NCBI GenBank assembly: GCA_949288065.1
Contig: CASEIL010000003.1
Span: 1-64,000, forward strand
Direction: 5' to 3'
Origin: an uncultured Phascolarctobacterium sp.
GTDB taxonomy: Bacteria > Bacillota > Negativicutes > Acidaminococcales > Acidaminococcaceae
Length of the DNA: 64,000 bases
Shown here piece by piece: positions 41,209-50,021 of the stretch (position 1 is its first letter; each line of letters starts with the position of its first letter). The position numbers and the translations under genes were made by a program. Below the pieces are notes generated by a model. The model ran no database searches, was not told where the DNA came from, and saw nothing but the letters and a program-made list of their open reading frames with translations.

Positions 41209-42021
41209 TTAAAAGGCCGGTACAACAGCGCCCTTGTAGGTTTCTTCAATGAATTTTTTAACTTCGGGGCTGGTGAGGGCTTTAGCCAGTTTTTGCAGTT
41301 CGGGGCGGTTTTCATCGCCTTTGCGGATGGCTACAACATTAGAATACGGAGATTCTTTCGGTTCCATAAAGAGTGCGTCTTTAACCGGGTTCAGTTTGGC
41401 TTCCATTGCAAAGTTGGAGTTGATTACGGAATAATCAACGTCGTTCATGGAACGCGGCAAAAGTGCTGCTTCGATTTCAACAATTTCAACATTTTTCGGG
41501 TTGTCAACAATGTCGGCCGGGGTTGCGGTAATGGTTACGCCGTCTTTCAGTTTCAAAACGCCTGCGCTCTGAAGGAGCATTAATGCGCGGCCGCCGTTGG
41601 TCGGGTCGTTCGGGATGGCTACTTTAGCGCCAGCCGGAAGCTCGTCAAGGGATTTATATTTTGCAGAATAAATGCCCATCGGCTCGATGTGTACTTTGGT
41701 TAAGGTAACAAGCGGCATGTTGCGTTCTTTGGCAAACTCTTCAAGGTAAGGAATGTGCTGGAAGAAGTTAGCGTCAATTTCCTTGTCGTTCAGGGCAAGG
41801 TTCGGTTTTACATAATCGCTGAACTCAATAATTTGCAGCTCAACGCCTTCTTTGGCAAGCTGCGGTTTAACAAAGTTTAACAGTTCGGCATGGGGCACCG
41901 GGGTTGCGCCAACCTTCAGCACGGTTTTGCCGTCAGCGGCCTTTTGTTCGCTGCCGCCGCAGCCGGCGATGAGGAGTGCCAAAGTAAGCACTGCGCACAG
42001 TACAAGCAAGATTTTTTTCAT
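41209..42021 (-). CDS. metQ: Methionine ABC transporter substrate-binding lipoprotein MetQ
   Basis: A 270-residue NlpA/MetQ-type binding protein. The lipobox is LLIAGC with Cys21. Typical motifs are KVGATPVPHAELLNF, NLALNDKEIDANFFQHIPYL and VAIPNDPTNGGRALMLLQ. It captures D/L-methionine for the MetNI importer. The leader contains a SAM-I riboswitch, which supports methionine as substrate. No metN or metI lies next to it, so it must use a transporter encoded elsewhere or act alone. Confidence 0.93.
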   Translation of the reverse strand: MKKILLVLCAVLTLALLIAGCGGSEQKAADGKTVLKVGATPVPHAELLNFVKPQLAKEGVELQIIEFSDYVKPNLALNDKEIDANFFQHIPYLEEFAKERNMPLVTLTKVHIEPMGIYSAKYKSLDELPAGAKVAIPNDPTNGGRALMLLQSAGVLKLKDGVTITATPADIVDNPKNVEIVEIEAALLPRSMNDVDYSVINSNFAMEAKLNPVKDALFMEPKESPYSNVVAIRKGDENRPELQKLAKALTSPEVKKFIEETYKGAVVPAF

Positions 42022-42072
42022 GTTTACATCTCTCCTTTTGTTTTTTACACACTACACAATAACGAAAGCAAT

Positions 42073-42099
42073 AAAAAAGCTCTTTCACGAGGAAAGAGC
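42073..42099 (-). terminator. SAM-I riboswitch expression-platform terminator
   Basis: GCTCTTTC and GAAAGAGC form a stem followed on the minus strand by TTTTTTATTG, between the aptamer and metQ. Confidence 0.85.
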
Positions 42100-42114
42100 G
42101 TATACTTTACTTTC

Positions 42115-42213
42115 CTCTCATCTATCAAGAATTTTCTTGCAGGATTTAGCACCATGGCACTGCCTGGTTGCCGGGCTTCACTGGGCCTGTCCCTCCGCCG
42201 CTCTCGATAAGAG
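42115..42213 (-). ncRNA. SAM-I (S-box) riboswitch upstream of metQ
   Basis: Read on the minus strand, the leader starts CTCTTATCGAGAGCGGCGGA and contains GGGACAGGCCC, GTGAAGCCCGGCAACC and GGTGCTAAATCCTGC, then closes with GATAGATGAGAG, the complete S-box consensus with its P1 helix. S-adenosylmethionine binding favours the downstream terminator, so metQ is expressed only when SAM is low. Confidence 0.96.
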
Positions 42214-42234
42214 TGTGTTTATTAAGATGAAATT

Positions 42235-42263
42235 ATAATACAGCATGTACATCTTCTTGTCAA
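42235..42263 (-). promoter_or_regulatory. Promoter of the SAM-I/metQ unit
   Basis: On the minus strand TTGACA (42258-42263) and TATTAT (42235-42240) are separated by 17 bp, just upstream of the aptamer. Confidence 0.75.
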
Positions 42264-42321
42264 CAAAAATTTACAATTTTTGCGTTTTTTATTTGCATTA
42301 GGCACCGTTGGCACGCCAAAA

Positions 42322-42357
42322 CTAATAAAAGTGTGATTTGCACCACACTTTTATTAA
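42322..42357 (-). terminator. Intrinsic terminator of the malic enzyme-fumarase operon
   Basis: AATAAAAGTGTG (42324-42335) and CACACTTTTATT (42344-42355) form a perfect 12-bp stem about 15 nt after the fumarase beta stop. Confidence 0.75.
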
Positions 42358-42368
42358 GAATTTTGTGT

Positions 42369-42932
42369 TTACTCTTTGCTGTATTTGGCGATGCCTTCTT
42401 TATAAAAATCGTTGCCTTCGGCGTCGATGCACACGATGGCAGGGAAATCCTCCACTTCGTAGCGGCGGATGGCTTCCGGCCCCAAATCTTCGTAGGCAAT
42501 CATTTCTTCTCCCTTAATGGATTGCGAAATTACTGCCGCCGCGCCGCCGACTGCTACAAAATACACGGCGCCGTATTTAACGCAGGCTTCGATTACTTCT
42601 TTGCTGCGCAGTCCTTTGCCAATCATGCCGCGCATGCCCTCGGCAATCAGCGTCGGCGTGTATTTATCCATACGCCCGCTGGTGGTAGGCCCGGCGCTGC
42701 CAACAACTTCGCCCGGCTTAGTAGGCGAAGGCCCAACGTAATACACAACCTGCCCTTTAATATCAAACGGCAGCGGTTTGCCCTCAGCCAGCGCTTCCGT
42801 CATGCGTTTGTGCGCAGCGTCGCGCGCCGTGTAAACAGGGCCCGTAATGCGCACCACGTCGCCCGCGTGCAGGGTTTTAATTACATCCGCCGTAAGCGGG
42901 GTGGTAATGTGTTTAATTTGTGTTTCGCTCAT
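42369..42932 (-). CDS. fumB: Class I (Fe-S) fumarate hydratase, beta subunit
   Basis: A 187-residue protein equal to the C-terminal domain of two-subunit iron-sulfur fumarases. Seen are GDVVRITGPVYTARDAAHKR, YYVGPSPTKPGEVVGSAGPT, TSGRMDKYTP and GMIGKGLRSKEV. With the alpha subunit it hydrates fumarate to malate. ATG 42932 follows GGAGGGG, 9 nt after the alpha stop. The same operon begins with malic enzyme. Gene symbol used for two-subunit numbering only; some annotations use other letters. Confidence 0.93.
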   Translation of the reverse strand: MSETQIKHITTPLTADVIKTLHAGDVVRITGPVYTARDAAHKRMTEALAEGKPLPFDIKGQVVYYVGPSPTKPGEVVGSAGPTTSGRMDKYTPTLIAEGMRGMIGKGLRSKEVIEACVKYGAVYFVAVGGAAAVISQSIKGEEMIAYEDLGPEAIRRYEVEDFPAIVCIDAEGNDFYKEGIAKYSKE

Positions 42933-42943
42933 ATTGCCCCTCC

Positions 42944-43789
42944 TTACAGCACGGTGCTGGCGCGGCGTGCGGCGTGGCAGTTAAGGTTTACCGCCACAGG
43001 CAGCGCGCCGATATGCGTCGGTGCGTATTCAATATTTACGGCAGCGGCGGTAGTGGTGCCGCCCAGCCCAGCAGGGCCGATGCCGGTTTTGTTAATGCGT
43101 TCCAAAAGCTCCGCCTCTAATTTAGCGTAGCGCTCGTCGCTGTTGTGCTCGCCAATCGGGCGGGTCAGCGAATATTTAGCAAGTTCGGCGCAGCGCTCCA
43201 TATTGCCGCCAATGCCCACGCCAACCGTTACCGGCGGGCAGGGATTCGGGCCGGCACTACGCACGGTATCAAGCACAAACTTAATTACGCCATCCACACC
43301 GTCGGCAGGTTTTAACATTTTCATGGCGCCCATGTTTTCGCTGCCGCAGCCCTTGGGGGCGATGGTAATTTTAACCTTATCGCCCGGCACAATGCGGGTG
43401 TGGATAATGGCAGGCGTGTTGTCCTGCGTGTTTTTGCGGTCAAACAGCGGGTCGTCCACAGATGACTTGCGCAGATAGCCTTTAACGTAGCCTTCCGCCA
43501 CACCGGCGTGGATGGCTTCTTCCAGCGCGCCGCCGGTAAGGTGCACCTCCTGTCCCAGCTCAATAAACACCACGGCAAGCCCGGTATCCTGGCACAGCGG
43601 CACGTTTTTGGCTTTGGCAAGCTCCGCGTTTTCAATAATCGTGCCCAAAATTTCCTGCCCCAGCGGGGATTCTTCCGTTTGTAAGCAGTTTTTAAAATGC
43701 TCCAGCAAATCCTGCGGCAGGTAATAGCAGGCGTCGCAGCACAATTTAGCAACGGCTGCGGTAATTTCTTTAACGTCCAGTTCGCGCAT
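42944..43789 (-). CDS. fumA: Class I (Fe-S) fumarate hydratase, alpha subunit
   Basis: A 281-residue catalytic subunit carrying the [4Fe-4S] cluster. The three ligand cysteines are in VPLCQDTG, PKGCGSENMG and PNPCPPVTVG, with GVGIGGNMERCAELAKYSL following. This oxygen-sensitive type fits an anaerobe. ATG 43789 follows AAGGAG, 9 nt after the malic enzyme stop. Together the three genes would convert fumarate through malate to pyruvate with NAD(P)H formation. Confidence 0.94.
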   Translation of the reverse strand: MRELDVKEITAAVAKLCCDACYYLPQDLLEHFKNCLQTEESPLGQEILGTIIENAELAKAKNVPLCQDTGLAVVFIELGQEVHLTGGALEEAIHAGVAEGYVKGYLRKSSVDDPLFDRKNTQDNTPAIIHTRIVPGDKVKITIAPKGCGSENMGAMKMLKPADGVDGVIKFVLDTVRSAGPNPCPPVTVGVGIGGNMERCAELAKYSLTRPIGEHNSDERYAKLEAELLERINKTGIGPAGLGGTTTAAAVNIEYAPTHIGALPVAVNLNCHAARRASTVL

Positions 43790-43798
43790 AGCCGCTCC

Positions 43799-45025
<1,227 letters not shown>

Positions 45026-45072
45026 AGTATAGCCCCCTCTTTGTTTCATTTAGTATACACTGTATATTTTAT

Positions 45073-45100
45073 ATTATACTCTTTATTTTGGCAAGGTCAA
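45073..45100 (-). promoter_or_regulatory. Promoter of the malic enzyme-fumarase operon
   Basis: On the minus strand TTGACC (45095-45100) and TATAAT (45073-45078) are 16 bp apart. The -35 overlaps the last codons of the upstream metallophosphoesterase gene. Confidence 0.65.
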
Positions 45101-45579
45101 GCCAGCTTAATAATCTCTGCCGCCGGGCGCTCGCCTTCTTTTAAGGTCAGCACGGCAAAGGTCGGGCCTTCCGCGCTGCGCGGCTTGGCAGGGCTGCCCG
45201 GGTTAATTACCAGCACATCGCCAAACCATTTCACCATCGGCACATGGGTGTGGCCAAACACCACAATGTCCGCCTCCAGGCGGTGCGCCCACCACACCAG
45301 CTCCTGCGGGCTGCCGCCGTGCACATAGCGATGCCCATGGAGCAGCCAGATATTAAAACCTTCCAATGTAATAAATTCGTCCGGGTTTACGCTTTCGTCG
45401 CCCACATCGCAGTTGCCTGCCACCGCCGTTACGTCAAGCCCCGTCTGCGCCTTAAGGTACAGCGCGTCGCGCCCGTAATCGCCCGTGTGCAGCCAGCGCT
45501 CCACCGGCGGCGTGGCGTTAATTACGCGGCGCATGGCCTGCGTGCTGCCGTGGGTATCTCCCGTTATGCCTATCTTCAT
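45097..45579 (-). CDS. YfcE/MJ0936-type metallophosphoesterase
   Basis: A 160-residue calcineurin-like phosphodiesterase. The metal motifs are GITGDTHGS, HTGDYGRD, AVAGNCDVG, WLLHGHRY and VVFGHTHVPM. Small members of this family hydrolyse phosphodiesters with Mn2+; the natural substrate is unknown. Its ATG overlaps the rdgB stop by 4 nt, and the rdgB-phosphodiesterase pairing is common in Firmicutes. Confidence 0.9.
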   Translation of the reverse strand: MKIGITGDTHGSTQAMRRVINATPPVERWLHTGDYGRDALYLKAQTGLDVTAVAGNCDVGDESVNPDEFITLEGFNIWLLHGHRYVHGGSPQELVWWAHRLEADIVVFGHTHVPMVKWFGDVLVINPGSPAKPRSAEGPTFAVLTLKEGERPAAEIIKLA

Positions 45580-46166
45580 TTTACTTTCTTCCAGTTGGCA
45601 ATTAATTTTTTAACGGCCTTGCCGCGGTGGCTGATTTTGTTTTTCTCCTCCGGCGTTGCCTCGCCGAGGCCCATGTGCAGCTCGGTAGACCAGAACAGCG
45701 GGTCGTACCCGAAGCCGTTATTGCCCAGCGGCTCGTGCAGCAGCATGCCCTCGCAAATGCCGTCGGTTTCCACCTGCACTTTGCCGTCGGCGCCAGCCAC
45801 GCACAAAGCGCAGCGGAAGCGGCAGGTGCGTTTAACCTGCAACTTCATGTTGGCAAGCAGCAAATCGTTGTTTTCCTTATCGGTGGCCTTTTCACCGGCA
45901 TAGCGCGCGCTGCGCACGCCCGGCGCACCGTCTAAAGCCTGCACCTCCAGCCCGCTGTCGTCGGCAATGCAGGTCATGCCCGTTTTTTTGGCGTAATACG
46001 TTGCCTTTAAGCGCGCGTTGGCGGCAAAGGTGCGCCCGTTTTCCTCCGGCGCTTCCAGCTCCGGCCATTCGGCAAGGTAATGCAGCTCCACCTCCATGTC
46101 CTTCAGCATTTCCTTAAACTCCTCCAGCTTGCCGGGGTTGCTTGTTGCTATTACAATTTCCTTCAC
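45576..46166 (-). CDS. rdgB: XTP/dITP diphosphatase (RdgB/HAM1 family)
   Basis: A 196-residue non-canonical purine NTP pyrophosphatase that removes (d)ITP and XTP from the nucleotide pool. The N-terminal IVIATSNPGKLEEFKEML motif, TFAANARLKATYYAK, ADDSGLEVQALDGAPGVRSA and the late GFGYDPLFW and KNKISHRGKAV segments are all diagnostic. The start is GTG 46166 with TTGGAG upstream. It lies between the HDAC-like gene (20 nt upstream) and the phosphodiesterase. Confidence 0.95.
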   Translation of the reverse strand: MKEIVIATSNPGKLEEFKEMLKDMEVELHYLAEWPELEAPEENGRTFAANARLKATYYAKKTGMTCIADDSGLEVQALDGAPGVRSARYAGEKATDKENNDLLLANMKLQVKRTCRFRCALCVAGADGKVQVETDGICEGMLLHEPLGNNGFGYDPLFWSTELHMGLGEATPEEKNKISHRGKAVKKLIANWKKVK

Positions 46167-46186
46167 TTTTTATGCTCCAATCTTCA

Positions 46187-47506
46187 TTATATTGTTTCTA
46201 CAACACCGGTGTTTTGGTGCTGCACTAAAATGTATTTATATTCGCAGCTCTGTTTGGCGCGCAGTGCGTCGTCGTAAGCTGCCTTTTGGCAGGCTGCGCA
46301 GGTATCGCGACGCAGGCTTACAACGTAAGCGCTCTGGTCGCCATAGCGGGTGCCGCGCGCTTCGGTAGCAATACTCAGCCAGCCGCTGCACTCGTGGCAG
46401 TAATGTGCCGTTTCCAGCTGCTCCTCGCGGATGCCTTCTTCATCATAATAAATGCCTTTTTTGCGCTGCCATTTGCTGCCGCATTTATCCAGCAGCATTT
46501 TGCCAACCTCGCGTCGCGTGCGCCAGATATTGCCCACCTGCTCAATCAGCTGCTCCACGCGCGTCATGCAGCGCGGGTCCGGCGTGCGCAGGGCGCGGAT
46601 GTCCGGCTCGATAACTTTGCTGTAATCCATTTCCGCCATAGCGAGAATGATGCCGGTGTTAACGTAGGGCAGCGCCGCCTCGATGGAGTAGCCGCCTTCC
46701 AGCACCGCAATATCCGCCTTTAATTTATCGGCCAGCGCCGCATAGCCGTGCGCCGTAACGCTCATGCTGGCCAGCGGGTCGCTGAAGTGGTTATCCTGCC
46801 CGGCAGAATTAATTACCAGCTCCGGCTCAAAATCGTCCAGCACCGGCTTAATCAGCCCGTCGAACAGGCGGTGGATTTCCTTATCCCCGCTGCCGGGAAG
46901 CAAAGGCAGGTTTAAGTTGCAGCCCCACGCCGCAGGGCTGCCAGCCTCATCGGGAAAGCCCGTGCCCGGATACAGCGTGCGCCCGTCCTGATGGAATGAG
47001 ATGTACAGCACATTGGGGTCGTGGTAAAACACGTCCTGGCTGCCGTCGCCGTGGTGCACGTCCGTATCGACCACCGCAATTTTTTTAACGCCGTAGCGGC
47101 TGCGCAGGTATTCCACCATTACCGCTTCAATATTAATAGTGCAAAAGCCGCGTATGCCGTGCACAATACGCATGGCATGGTGCCCCGGCGGGCGCACAAG
47201 TGCAAAAGCGCGTTTAACTTCGCCGCTCATTACAGCGTCGGCCGCCGTTAAGCAGCCACCGGCAGATGCCAGATGCGCCGGCGTAATGAGTTTGGCTATT
47301 GATGGCACGCCGACGTGGGCGCGCTGCAAATCGTTAATTTCTGCCATGCGCAGGCGGTATTCGCGTATCTCGGGGCGGTCAAACAGCCCTTCTTCCGTCA
47401 GCTGGTCGCGCGTGTATAAAAGCCGCTCCTGCCGCTCGGGGTGACCCGGGCTAATCATCCAGTCAAAAGCGGGAAAGAACACCAAACCTAAATTTGCCTG
47501 TTTCAA
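46187..47506 (-). CDS. Histone deacetylase superfamily amidohydrolase with C-terminal zinc ribbon
   Basis: A 439-residue protein. Residues ~1-330 are an arginase/deacetylase-fold HDAC domain: LVRPPGHHA with the catalytic His pair, DTDVHHGDGSQDVFY with metal ligands, and the late GQDNHFSDPLASM with a third ligand. Bacterial members (AcuC, acetylpolyamine amidohydrolases) remove acyl groups from small amines or proteins. The extra ~100-residue C-terminus carries CHEC and CAAC about 35 residues apart, resembling a zinc ribbon. The start is TTG 47506, overlapping the hydantoinase stop (TTGA) with GGAGGTGG upstream. Substrate unknown. Confidence 0.85.
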   Translation of the reverse strand: MKQANLGLVFFPAFDWMISPGHPERQERLLYTRDQLTEEGLFDRPEIREYRLRMAEINDLQRAHVGVPSIAKLITPAHLASAGGCLTAADAVMSGEVKRAFALVRPPGHHAMRIVHGIRGFCTINIEAVMVEYLRSRYGVKKIAVVDTDVHHGDGSQDVFYHDPNVLYISFHQDGRTLYPGTGFPDEAGSPAAWGCNLNLPLLPGSGDKEIHRLFDGLIKPVLDDFEPELVINSAGQDNHFSDPLASMSVTAHGYAALADKLKADIAVLEGGYSIEAALPYVNTGIILAMAEMDYSKVIEPDIRALRTPDPRCMTRVEQLIEQVGNIWRTRREVGKMLLDKCGSKWQRKKGIYYDEEGIREEQLETAHYCHECSGWLSIATEARGTRYGDQSAYVVSLRRDTCAACQKAAYDDALRAKQSCEYKYILVQHQNTGVVETI

Positions 47507-49164
47507 AACGCCACCTCCCTGCCGGTAATTTTATATAAAATGCCGGGCTTAAGCTGCATGCGCAGGTAAATAATCTCGCCCGTGTCGTAATAGCCGTGCA
47601 CCGTGCGGAAGTATTCGCGGCTGATGACCTCTGTTTCGCTGCTTTCCATCTGCCAGCTGCCCGCTTTATGGTGCAGCCAGGCGCTTAAAAGCTCTTCTGC
47701 CGTTTGCATGTTAAAGCGTTTGGGCAGCCGCTCGCGCTTGCCGCTTTCGGGTATCAGGTAGTAGCCCTCGGTAGTATCGGCACGCAGGCTTGCCGCCACA
47801 GTTGGGCGTGCCAAAGCAGCGCCAATGGCGTTAGCCACCATGCCGCCGGGCGGGATAACCACCGGCAGCCCCATGCGTTTGCCCAGCGCGTGGATAAGCC
47901 CCGGCGCGCCGCCGCCCACGCCGACTAACTGCTGCGGCTCAAACCCGCTGCCGCTTAAAACGTCGCTCACCGTATAGACGGGCTGAATGCTCCACTCGTG
48001 CAGCATCTCTTTAATAGCATTTTCGATAACGTCCAGCGCCGCATCCAAAATGCTCTGCGCCGCCTGCTGCGTCTTTTCGCCCTCGTGGCACAGCGTGCCG
48101 ATGGCGTTTTTGGCAGCTTCCTTATCGCCAAAATTTACTAAATTTAAAACTATAAGTGCGTCGGCCAAGGTAGGTTCCGTTCCGCCCAAAGCGGCCGCCC
48201 GCCCGGCACGCTCCGGCCCAACCTTAAAGCCCTGCGGCAGTTTTGTTATGGCGCTGTCGCCGCCAATGCCCACGCTGCGCATGTGGAAGGAACGCACCGC
48301 CGTTGGGTATTTGCCAATCATAGCGCCTTTTTTGGCTAACAGCGGCTCGCCGTTATCCCAAAAGGCAATGTCCGTCGTGGTGCCGCCCACATCAAGCGAG
48401 ATGCTTTTGCCCTGCGGCGCGCCCAGTGCCTCAATGCCCAGTACGCTCGCGGCAGGGCCGGTAAACACCGCCTCCACCGGCTGCTGCAAGGCTTCTTCCA
48501 GCGGCAGAGTGCCGCCGTCCGCCTTTAAAATCTGCACCGGCGCGGTAATACTGCGCTCTTTCAGCGCCCATTCCACCTGTTTGCCAAAGGCAGCAAAGGT
48601 TTTATCCACCGCCGCCGCAAAATAAGCGCTGTTTGTCCGGCGGATGAAGTTTAACTCGCCCGAAAGCTCCGAGCCCAAAAATACTTTTTTATAGCCGCTC
48701 TTTTTCAGCTCGTGCGCCAAAACATATTCGTTTTCTGGGTTGCGCACTGCAAATTTGCCGCTGACTGCCGCCACCGTTACGCCGTCCGGCCTGTCCAATA
48801 AACCGTAATGCTTGCTAAAATCCGTGCGCGCCGCAATTTTGCCGCGGTGGTCAACATAGCCGCTTACAAGGTACGGCTCCACCGGAAAGCACCCTTTTAC
48901 GTTCATGCCCGGGCCCGTCATTACAGCTAAAAACACGGGCTGCGTTTTGCCCTCCGTCAGCGCGTTGGTAACAATCGTGCTGCTGATAACCACGCGCTCA
49001 ATCTGCGCCGCGTCCGCGCCATCAAGCACTGCGTCCAGCGCCGCCAAAATGCCGCGCAAAACCTCGCCGTGCGTCGTCGGGCGCTTGGCCTGCGCATAAA
49101 CAGCGCCGTTATCTATTAAAACAGCGTCGGTAAACGTACCGCCAACATCTATACCTAAAAGCAT
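47503..49164 (-). CDS. Hydantoinase/oxoprolinase A family ATP-dependent hydrolase
   Basis: A 553-residue protein with the ASKHA-type ATPase fold of HyuA/5-oxoprolinase A subunits. Seen are MLLGIDVGGTFTDAVLID, VVISSTIVTNAL, DVGGTTTDIAFW, SVGIGGDSAI and VGVGGGAPGLIHALG. Family members use ATP to open cyclic amides or carboxylate ketones, usually with a HyuB partner, which is absent here. ATG 49164 follows AAGGGGTG. It is first in an operon, with an HDAC-like enzyme next (4-nt overlap), so a two-step amide degradation is possible but inferred. Confidence 0.85.
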   Translation of the reverse strand: MLLGIDVGGTFTDAVLIDNGAVYAQAKRPTTHGEVLRGILAALDAVLDGADAAQIERVVISSTIVTNALTEGKTQPVFLAVMTGPGMNVKGCFPVEPYLVSGYVDHRGKIAARTDFSKHYGLLDRPDGVTVAAVSGKFAVRNPENEYVLAHELKKSGYKKVFLGSELSGELNFIRRTNSAYFAAAVDKTFAAFGKQVEWALKERSITAPVQILKADGGTLPLEEALQQPVEAVFTGPAASVLGIEALGAPQGKSISLDVGGTTTDIAFWDNGEPLLAKKGAMIGKYPTAVRSFHMRSVGIGGDSAITKLPQGFKVGPERAGRAAALGGTEPTLADALIVLNLVNFGDKEAAKNAIGTLCHEGEKTQQAAQSILDAALDVIENAIKEMLHEWSIQPVYTVSDVLSGSGFEPQQLVGVGGGAPGLIHALGKRMGLPVVIPPGGMVANAIGAALARPTVAASLRADTTEGYYLIPESGKRERLPKRFNMQTAEELLSAWLHHKAGSWQMESSETEVISREYFRTVHGYYDTGEIIYLRMQLKPGILYKITGREVAF

Positions 49165-49229
49165 AACTTCACCCCTTCCGTTAAACTGCAATAGTGTAAT
49201 ATTCCATGCCCGCGCAAAAAATACCTGCA

Positions 49230-49259
49230 AAAAAATAAAAAACGCCGCTTAAAAGCGGC
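49230..49259 (-). terminator. Intrinsic terminator upstream of the hydantoinase gene
   Basis: GCCGCT and AGCGGC form a tight stem; on the minus strand it is followed by GTTTTTTATTTTTTT. It would stop leftward read-through from the toxin-antitoxin locus before the hydantoinase operon. Confidence 0.75.
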
Positions 49260-49286
49260 AGGTAAATTTTTATAAAATTTTAAGCT

Positions 49287-49314
49287 TTTACAAAAGTTAT
49301 TTTTATGGTATACT
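49287..49314 (+). promoter_or_regulatory. Promoter of the small toxin gene
   Basis: TTTACA (49287-49292) and TATACT (49309-49314) are 16 bp apart. Transcription would begin near 49321. In the leader CACTCC can pair with GGAGGTG (one bulge) and could mask the ribosome site. Confidence 0.65.
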
Positions 49315-49378
49315 ACTTTTTATGATATAGCCTGACGGCGTTGGCCACTCCACTCTGTAAAGGGCGGAGGTGATTACT

Positions 49379-49462
49379 ATGACAGTTTTTGAGGCACTTT
49401 CTTTAATGATTGGTTTTGCCACTCTCGTAGTTTTCATCATTTCACTTTTTATTAAAAAGTAA
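49379..49462 (+). CDS. Small hydrophobic holin-like toxin of a type I toxin-antitoxin locus
   Basis: A 27-residue peptide starting MTVFEALSLMIGFATLV and ending in LFIKK, one membrane helix with a basic tail. This matches the pattern of the Firmicute holin-like/TxpA-related type I toxins (typically M-x-V-x-EALSLMI-x-F). GGAGGTG lies 7 nt upstream of ATG. On the opposite strand a perfect promoter reads toward its 3' end, as expected for an antisense RNA antitoxin. Confidence 0.85.
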   Translation: MTVFEALSLMIGFATLVVFIISLFIKK

Positions 49463-49466
49463 AATG

Positions 49467-49503
49467 AAAAACGGCCCAACGTGGTAAACGCGGCCGTTTT
49501 TTC
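49467..49503. terminator. Shared terminator of toxin mRNA and antisense RNA
   Basis: AAAAACGGCC (49467-49476) and GGCCGTTTTT (49492-49501) form a 10-bp stem with T runs in both directions, just after the toxin stop. Confidence 0.8.
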
Positions 49504-49556
49504 AAATCAACACATTTGGGAGATGTGCCAACGATTCCACCCGTCGGGCTATCTCT
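49467..49556 (-). ncRNA. Predicted antisense RNA antitoxin
   Basis: On the minus strand TTGACA (49586-49591) and TATAAT (49563-49568) are exactly 17 bp apart, a perfect promoter. The transcript would begin near 49556 and end at the shared terminator, about 90 nt, complementary to the 3' region of the toxin mRNA. This is the RatA/TxpA-type layout. Confidence 0.7.
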
Positions 49557-49562
49557 ATAATT

Positions 49563-49591
49563 ATTATAAACTCTATTTTGTTTATTGTCAA
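49563..49591 (-). promoter_or_regulatory. Perfect consensus promoter of the antisense RNA
   Basis: TTGACA-17 bp-TATAAT on the minus strand, no mismatch to consensus. Confidence 0.8.
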
Positions 49592-49606
49592 AACAACGAG
49601 TTTTGT

Positions 49607-49870
49607 TTTTTACTAAATTACGTTGCGGCTTTGTATATACGTTAGTACATTTAAATCCTACTTTTTCATTCATCCCTTCTTTAATAGCTAAAAAAATTAA
49701 GGTAGCGTAAATTTTGCTCATTATTCAATCGCAAAAACCGACGAAAAAATCCGCTTAGCCGCGGATTTTTCTTGCTTCTTCTTTAGTTATAAAGAAGAAG
49801 GGATGAATGACAAAGTATGACTTAAAAACACTAACGCACATACAAAGACGAAAAGTTATAAAAAGTAAAA
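49607..49870. mobile_element. MITE-like repeat, copy D (internally deleted)
   Basis: About 265 bp. The ends match those of copies A-C: TTTGTATATACGTTAGTAC at the left and TTTGTATGTGCGTTAGTGT read in reverse at the right, each leading to CATTCATCCCTTCTT. The CCGCTTAGCCGCGGA segment next to the inner right arm is retained, but the long internal hairpin region of the other copies is missing. It lies between the antisense-RNA promoter and the autotransporter promoter. Confidence 0.7.
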
Positions 49871-49913
49871 ATGAATTGCAAAGAAAACATTTGCAATTAC
49901 CAAACTTTAATTA

Positions 49914-50021
49914 TGTTATAATAAAGGCTAAACCAAAAAAGTCCGCGCGAGGGGGGGAATTGCGTACACCAATTTTCCCTTTTAAATCTCCTCCCGTAAT
50001 TTTTATTATGGGAGGTTTTTT
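49914..50021 (+). promoter_or_regulatory. Promoter and structured leader of the autotransporter gene
   Basis: Extended -10 TGTTATAAT (49914-49922) predicts a start near 49929. The leader has a run of seven G (49951-49957), then GAATTG...CAATTTTCCC which can pair. CCTCCCGTAAT (49990-50000) pairs with ATTATGGGAGG (50005-50015) over a TTTT loop with one G-U pair, followed by six T directly before ATG 50022. The 3' arm is the ribosome site. The G run could instead pair with CTCCTCCC and open the hairpin. Confidence 0.65.

Noticed and set aside
42040-42110. Attenuator peptide upstream of metQ
   Set aside because: The region is fully explained by the S-box aptamer and its terminator; no Met-rich leader frame.
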